Source: Mycolicibacterium lutetiense (GTDB lineage Bacteria; Actinomycetota; Actinomycetes; Mycobacteriales; Mycobacteriaceae). From it: 64,000 bases of DNA. Location of the stretch: the NCBI RefSeq assembly GCF_017876775.1, contig NZ_JAGIOP010000002.1, positions 2,728,001-2,792,000 of the forward strand. The letters run 5' to 3'. Shown here one piece after another: positions 62,206-64,000 of this stretch (its first letter is position 1; each line of letters starts with the position of its first letter). Under the pieces are notes generated by a model. The model saw nothing but the letters and a program-made list of their open reading frames with translations. It was not told where the DNA came from and made no database searches. Both the position numbers and the translations under genes were made by a program.

Positions 62206-63063
62206 GTGGCCGGCCCGGTATTGCTACGTCCGAGCCCACCGCTGGCGGCCCACGTTCAGTTTTTCGGATACTGGCACAACGCGCAGGCCACGACCCATCG
62301 CAGCCGTGCCCTCCCCCGCGGCGCCGCCACCGTGGTAATCGATCTCGGTTCCCGAGAGCAGGTCGATTTCTTCGTCGCCGATGCCACCACCCGCCTCGAT
62401 GTCGGGACCGCTTTCATCGCCGGGGCCGGTGTGACCTCGTACGTCACCCAGATCGATCCGTCCCAAACCGTGCTGACCATCCATTTCCGTCCCGGTGGCG
62501 CGTCGGCTTTCCTGCCGGCGCCGCAGGACGATCTGGAGGACCACTGTGTGGACCTGGACACGATCTGGGGTCGCGACGCATCGACCCTGCGCGCCCGACT
62601 GATCGAAGTGCCCTCGGCGCGGTCGAGGGTGGCCCTGGTGGAGTCATTTCTGCTGGCGCGCATGAGATCCCGCGATCCCGCAGTCGGTGCGGTCTTGCAG
62701 GCGGCCGAAGGTCGGCCTTCACTACGGGTGGCCGATGCCTGCACGCTGACGGGATTATCGGCCCGACGGCTGATCGCGGCTTTCCGGGCCGAGGTGGGTC
62801 TGACCCCCAAGACCTATCTGCGGGTGCGTCGGTTCCAGGCCGCTATGAGGCTGCTGGACGCCGGAGAAGCCAGTGGTGCCCGGATCGCGGCCGATCTCGG
62901 CTACTTCGACCAGGCACACCTCGTCCGGGAGTTCCGTTCGTTCACCGCCATGACGCCCACGCAGTACATGCCGCGCCGCACCTGGCTGCCGAGCCACGTC
63001 GGGATCGGGCCGCAGCGCCGGGACAAAAATATCCAAGCCCCGGGCACCGCCGAACGCGCATGA
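62206..63063 (+). CDS. AraC-family regulator
   Basis: This protein has 285 residues from GTG 62206. The N-terminal sensing half contains SRALPRGAATVVIDLGS and VTSYVTQIDPSQTVLTIHFRPGGASAFL, the DUF6597-type sensor seen in AraC regulators. The C-terminal double HTH includes LSARRLIAAFRAEVGLTPKTYLRVRRFQAAMRLL and AADLGYFDQAHLVREFRSFTAMTPTQY. It follows the TetR gene by 1 bp, an unusual two-regulator operon, and precedes a methyltransferase gene. Confidence 0.85.
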   Translation: MAGPVLLRPSPPLAAHVQFFGYWHNAQATTHRSRALPRGAATVVIDLGSREQVDFFVADATTRLDVGTAFIAGAGVTSYVTQIDPSQTVLTIHFRPGGASAFLPAPQDDLEDHCVDLDTIWGRDASTLRARLIEVPSARSRVALVESFLLARMRSRDPAVGAVLQAAEGRPSLRVADACTLTGLSARRLIAAFRAEVGLTPKTYLRVRRFQAAMRLLDAGEASGARIAADLGYFDQAHLVREFRSFTAMTPTQYMPRRTWLPSHVGIGPQRRDKNIQAPGTAERA

Positions 63064-63070
63064 TGGCGAT

Positions 63071-63907
63071 ATGACCAACTCCGGACAGCCCCCAAGTCAG
63101 GCCGTGGCCGATACCGGCACCCTGGTGGCGGCCATCCGCGCCGAGGAAACCCGCCGTCCCGACCGGCTTTTCGACGATCCGTTCGCGCAGAAGCTGGCCG
63201 GTGAAGCGGGACGGCGGATGCTCGCCGAGGCGGTGGCCGCCACCGGCGACAAATCGACCTTGCAGATCGTGGTGCGCACCCGGTACTGGGACGAGGCGCT
63301 GTTGAACGCCGTGCCGCCGGTGACGCAGGTGGTGATCCTCGCCGCGGGTCTGGATGCCCGGGCCTACCGACTGCCCTGGCCCGACGGCACAACGGTCTTC
63401 GAGCTCGACCAGCCCGCCGTGATCGCCGCCAAGGGGGACGTGCTGACCGGCGACGAACCCCGCTGCCGGCGGGTGGCCATCGGCGTCGACCTCACGCAGG
63501 ACTGGACCGATGCCTTACGGTCCAACGGCTTTGACCCGACAGTGCCTGCCGTGTGGTTGATCGAGGGCCTGCTGCAGTACCTCGATGAGGACGCCGTGCA
63601 CACGGTGTTCGAACGCGTCGACGCGTTGTCTGCACCCGGATCGGTCCTGCTCTACGACATCGTCGGCAAGACTCTGCTGGACAACGTGATGCTCGCTGCG
63701 GTCCGCGAGCAGATGGAGCGCAACGGTGCGCCGTGGCTGTTCGGTACCGACGCCCCGGAGCAACTGTGCGAACCACTGGGCTGGTCAGCGGTAGTCACCG
63801 ATGTGGCCGAGCCGGGCAACAAGTGGAACCGGTGGTTCGTCCCGGCGGTGTCGCTCGATGTCCCCGGCGTGCCGCGCGGCTACTTCGTCACCGCCACCAA
63901 GCCGTAA
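63071..63907 (+). CDS. TIGR00027-type SAM-dependent methyltransferase
   Basis: This protein has 278 residues from ATG 63071, 7 bp after the AraC gene. Signatures: VIRTRYWDEAL-like [27 protein letters not shown] VILAAGLDARAYRLPWPDG, FELDQPAVI and WLIEGLLQYLDED. It is a paralogue of the methyltransferase upstream of eccA3. The substrate is unknown, perhaps an O-methylated metabolite controlled by the adjacent AraC. Ends with TAA at 63905-63907. Confidence 0.88.
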   Translation: MTNSGQPPSQAVADTGTLVAAIRAEETRRPDRLFDDPFAQKLAGEAGRRMLAEAVAATGDKSTLQIVVRTRYWDEALLNAVPPVTQVVILAAGLDARAYRLPWPDGTTVFELDQPAVIAAKGDVLTGDEPRCRRVAIGVDLTQDWTDALRSNGFDPTVPAVWLIEGLLQYLDEDAVHTVFERVDALSAPGSVLLYDIVGKTLLDNVMLAAVREQMERNGAPWLFGTDAPEQLCEPLGWSAVVTDVAEPGNKWNRWFVPAVSLDVPGVPRGYFVTATKP

Positions 63908-63916
63908 CCGGACTGA

Positions 63917-64000
63917 CTACCGCCCGGCGCCCACCGGCGGACGTCTGTCGGCGGCAGTCTTGGGCGCCGCCTGCAAGTCGTTATCAGCGAATTCCTTGGT
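63917..64000 (-). CDS. C-terminal end of a gene running off the right edge
   Basis: On the minus strand a frame is open from the window edge to TAG 63917-63919, giving 27 residues ending KTAADRRPPVGAGR. Codon choice is high-GC in third positions and the stop lies 9 bp from the converging methyltransferase stop. No family can be assigned from so short a piece. Confidence 0.35.
   Translation of the reverse strand, partial: TKEFADNDLQAAPKTAADRRPPVGAGR

Noticed and set aside
1..64000. CRISPR arrays and rRNA genes
   Set aside because: I saw no regularly spaced repeat array and no rRNA-like sequence. The only spaced repeats are the iteron-like copies near the left edge.

Overview
The window is a high-GC actinobacterial chromosome segment, almost certainly from a rapid-growing mycobacterium (Mycolicibacterium type). 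The evidence is a complete ESX-3 type VII secretion locus, a phnF/phnDCE phosphate-phosphonate locus with the PhnF operators known from M. smegmatis, a GjpA-type porin, a trehalose 2-sulfotransferase and mycobacterial methyltransferases. No database search was possible; names rest on motifs, gene order and recalled family features.

Bases 1 to about 8,994 are an accessory island that runs off the left edge. It starts with the end of a replication-initiator-like gene that carries candidate iterons. A chain of small, tightly overlapping element genes follows, most of them broken by frameshifts. Next come an McrA-like HNH endonuclease, a DUF262 gene cut by a 1,457-bp ISL3-family insertion (14-bp inverted ends, 8-bp target duplication), a RelA/SpoT-like nucleotidyltransferase gene overlapping the DUF262 stop by ATGA, and a HEPN-like/zinc-ribbon protein. 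The island appears to end at a 43-bp 3' fragment of a tRNA-Gly gene (8952-8994). A coiled-coil membrane protein and a frameshifted tyrosine integrase (10485-10830) follow.

Bases 10.9-24.6 kb are mixed chromosomal genes: an F420-type oxidoreductase with a TetR regulator, an AraC regulator, a GjpA-like porin, a rhomboid-like membrane protein, a MarR regulator beside a large sulfatase, an ABC exporter operon, a secreted ARB_07466-like protein and an AraC-domain stub. Bases 24.6-29.9 kb hold phnF divergent from phnD-phnC-phnE plus an alcohol dehydrogenase of the phosphonate-associated type. Bases 30-44 kb run, inverted, through a region that matches the M. tuberculosis Rv0315-to-Rv0293c neighbourhood as I recall it: GH16 glucanase, Hsp70-like Pro/Thr-rich protein, L,D-transpeptidase-like protein, PAP2/lipid kinase, sulfatase, stf0, tam, amidohydrolase and hydrolase.

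Bases 44.3-58.9 kb are the ESX-3 operon on the minus strand: eccA3-eccB3-eccC3-PE5-PPE4-esxG-esxH-espG3-eccD3-mycP3-eccE3, with an IdeR-like iron box before eccA3. EccA/B/C/D/E form the ATPases and membrane channel, EspG3 chaperones the PE5-PPE4 substrate pair, and EsxG-EsxH are the main substrates for iron acquisition. The mycosin MycP3 here has Gly where the catalytic Ser is expected. The right end has two TIGR00027-type methyltransferases, a VapBC pair, a DUF2236 oxygenase divergent from a TetR regulator, and an AraC regulator.

The best candidate for an undescribed system is the two-gene DUF262 + RelA/SpoT-like operon, flanked by an HNH and a HEPN-like protein. It was evidently recently knocked out by the ISL3 element.
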